Shown in pieces: positions 6,536 to 7,276 of a stretch of 7,276 nt of DNA (position 1 is the first letter of the stretch; the number at the start of each line of letters is the position of its first letter). The notes below the pieces were generated by a model. It searched no databases. It saw only the letters and a list, made by a program, of their open reading frames with translations, and had not been told where the DNA came from. The DNA comes from Altererythrobacter sp. (GTDB taxonomy: Bacteria > Pseudomonadota > Alphaproteobacteria > Sphingomonadales > Sphingomonadaceae): contig JALZVZ010000341.1 of assembly GCA_023299945.1 (NCBI GenBank), forward strand, positions 1-7,276, in the 5' to 3' direction. Position numbers and translations under genes: made by a program.

Positions 6536-6790
6536 TTATTCATTGCCACTATCTTGAATAGACTTTTTAATTTGTTTCATAGTTTCTTTATCTATTTCAT
6601 TTAAAGGCGTCCAATACGCTTTGTTGCCTTTTCGTAACATTGCACCTTCATAATCTTTGGCGGTGATTTTCTCTGATAAAGAATAGCCATTTTTCTTAGA
6701 TATTTTTAATAATTCGGTGGGGCTAACTTGCTTGATTTTTATGCAACCTGATAGGAACAATATTAATAGTAGAATTGTAAATGCCTTCAT
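6536..6790 (-). CDS. Small cassette-encoded lipoprotein
   Basis: The 84-residue product starts with a lysine, a hydrophobic stretch (FTILLLILF, 4-12) and the lipobox LSGC (13-16). It should be cleaved before C16 and lipid-anchored. Position +2 is isoleucine rather than aspartate, which predicts the outer membrane in enterobacterial rules. The mature part (about 69 residues) is lysine-rich and soluble, with no domain I recognise. The ATG is only 8 nt after the upstream attC and lacks a clear ribosome-binding site, which is typical of compact integron cassettes. The stop is followed immediately by the next attC. Confidence 0.8.
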   Translation of the reverse strand: MKAFTILLLILFLSGCIKIKQVSPTELLKISKKNGYSLSEKITAKDYEGAMLRKGNKAYWTPLNEIDKETMKQIKKSIQDSGNE

Positions 6791-6798
6791 TGTCTAGT

Positions 6799-6872
6799 CT
6801 CATAACGCCTTGCCAATTTGAAAAATGCGAGCGATAGCGAGTAGTTTTTCAAATTGAGCAACTTGTTATGAG
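6799..6872 (-). repeat. attC: Well-formed integron attC site
   Basis: On the minus strand the outer boxes CTCATAAC (6865-6872) and GTTATGAG (6799-6806) are perfectly complementary. Inside, 4-bp arms (6858-6861 with 6810-6813) and 12-bp arms (6845-6856 with 6814-6825) pair perfectly. They are interrupted on one side only by a single unpaired base at 6857, the hallmark extrahelical base that directs strand choice by the integrase. A 19-nt variable loop (6826-6844) completes the 74-bp site. It overlaps the stop of the upstream gene and ends 8 nt before the lipoprotein start. Confidence 0.88.
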
Positions 6873-7276
6873 CAAACGCCATGAAATTGACCAACAATAT
6901 CTAACATAACCCAAACATCACCTTTACTATAAGACTTAACTGACCCATCGCCACCTAAAAAAGGGTAAGGAGCTGGAATATAGATTTCTTCTTTATCTAA
7001 AACTCCCAAACGTTCTCTAATTTTTGAAACATGATTAGAATCTAAAACATGCTCCTTGAAACTTTGTTCTTTCAAAATTTTTTCTTCAAATTCTCGTATG
7101 TTTTTAAATTCACCATATAGTTTTGCGCCCTTTTTGAAAGGGTGTAAAACTATATAGTTATTTGTATCTGTTGAACGCATGAATATATGACCTAGGTCTG
7201 AATATCCTACTACTTCAGTATATTTCTCGAATGTACTAGAGGATGCCCAACAAAGCATTTTTTCTTTAGCTAATAC
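6866..7276 (-). CDS. DUF1851/Tdi1-like protein, N-terminus outside window
   Basis: The visible part is 136 codons; the frame stays open to the window edge, so the ATG at 7258 is probably internal and the start lies beyond 7276. The sequence resembles the DUF1851 domain, which forms the C-terminal part of type VI immunity protein Tdi1. Supporting features, counted from that ATG, are the GHIF strand (23-26), the YIVLHPFKKGAKLYGEF stretch, an acidic FEEKIL helix, and the end YIPAPYPFLGGDG followed by KGDVWVMLDIVGQ. I matched the family from memory. No toxin gene accompanies it here, so it could be an orphan immunity gene carried as an integron cassette. Its last codon overlaps the attC R'' box. 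Confidence 0.6.
   Translation of the reverse strand, partial: VLAKEKMLCWASSSTFEKYTEVVGYSDLGHIFMRSTDTNNYIVLHPFKKGAKLYGEFKNIREFEEKILKEQSFKEHVLDSNHVSKIRERLGVLDKEEIYIPAPYPFLGGDGSVKSYSKGDVWVMLDIVGQFHGVCS

Noticed and set aside
5073..7276. CRISPR array or insertion sequence in the accessory half
   Set aside because: The repeated elements are single, divergent palindromes between genes, without regular direct repeats, a transposase or target duplications.

Overview
The window is a piece of a gammaproteobacterial chromosome with two contrasting halves. This assignment rests on the grpE-dnaK-dnaJ order, E. coli-like proteins in matching residue register, sigma-32-type promoter elements, and an Orn oligoribonuclease. 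I cannot name the genus.

Left half (1-5072), housekeeping. A near-consensus heat-shock promoter (155-182) drives grpE (218-781). Then come dnaK (892-2817, with a second, weaker heat-shock-like promoter and a hairpin in front of it), a strong intrinsic terminator (2833-2866), and dnaJ (2918-4060). Together these encode the Hsp70 chaperone, its J-domain co-chaperone and its nucleotide exchange factor. A pterin-4a-carbinolamine dehydratase gene (phhB-like, 4083-4430, minus) is convergent with dnaJ and divergent from orn (4497-5072, plus, GTG start). A long 45-bp inverted repeat covers the 3' end of the dehydratase gene.

Right half (about 5073-7276), accessory. Five small genes lie on the minus strand, visibly richer in A+T than the left half. 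They are separated by short imperfect palindromes. Two of these (6799-6872 and 6461-6534) have the layout of integron attC recombination sites: 74 bp, complementary outer boxes beginning at or next to the stop codon of the preceding gene, inner complementary arms with an unpaired base, and a variable loop. Two others (about 5870-5939 and 5477-5557) look like degraded attC sites. I read this as the distal end of a chromosomal integron cassette array, or a cluster of attC sites without an integrase, abutting orn. Reading right to left, the cassettes encode a partial DUF1851/Tdi1-like protein (possible type VI immunity), a small lipoprotein, a compact M50 site-2-protease-like membrane protein, an unrecognised 105-residue protein, and a 93-residue HPt-like helical protein that lacks the phospho-acceptor histidine. 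No integrase or attI is visible; if present, it should lie beyond 7276.

The best-supported non-routine content is this cassette array, with its gradient from an intact attC (right) to degenerate ones (left), and the unusual cassette proteins. Nothing here proves a wholly new system.
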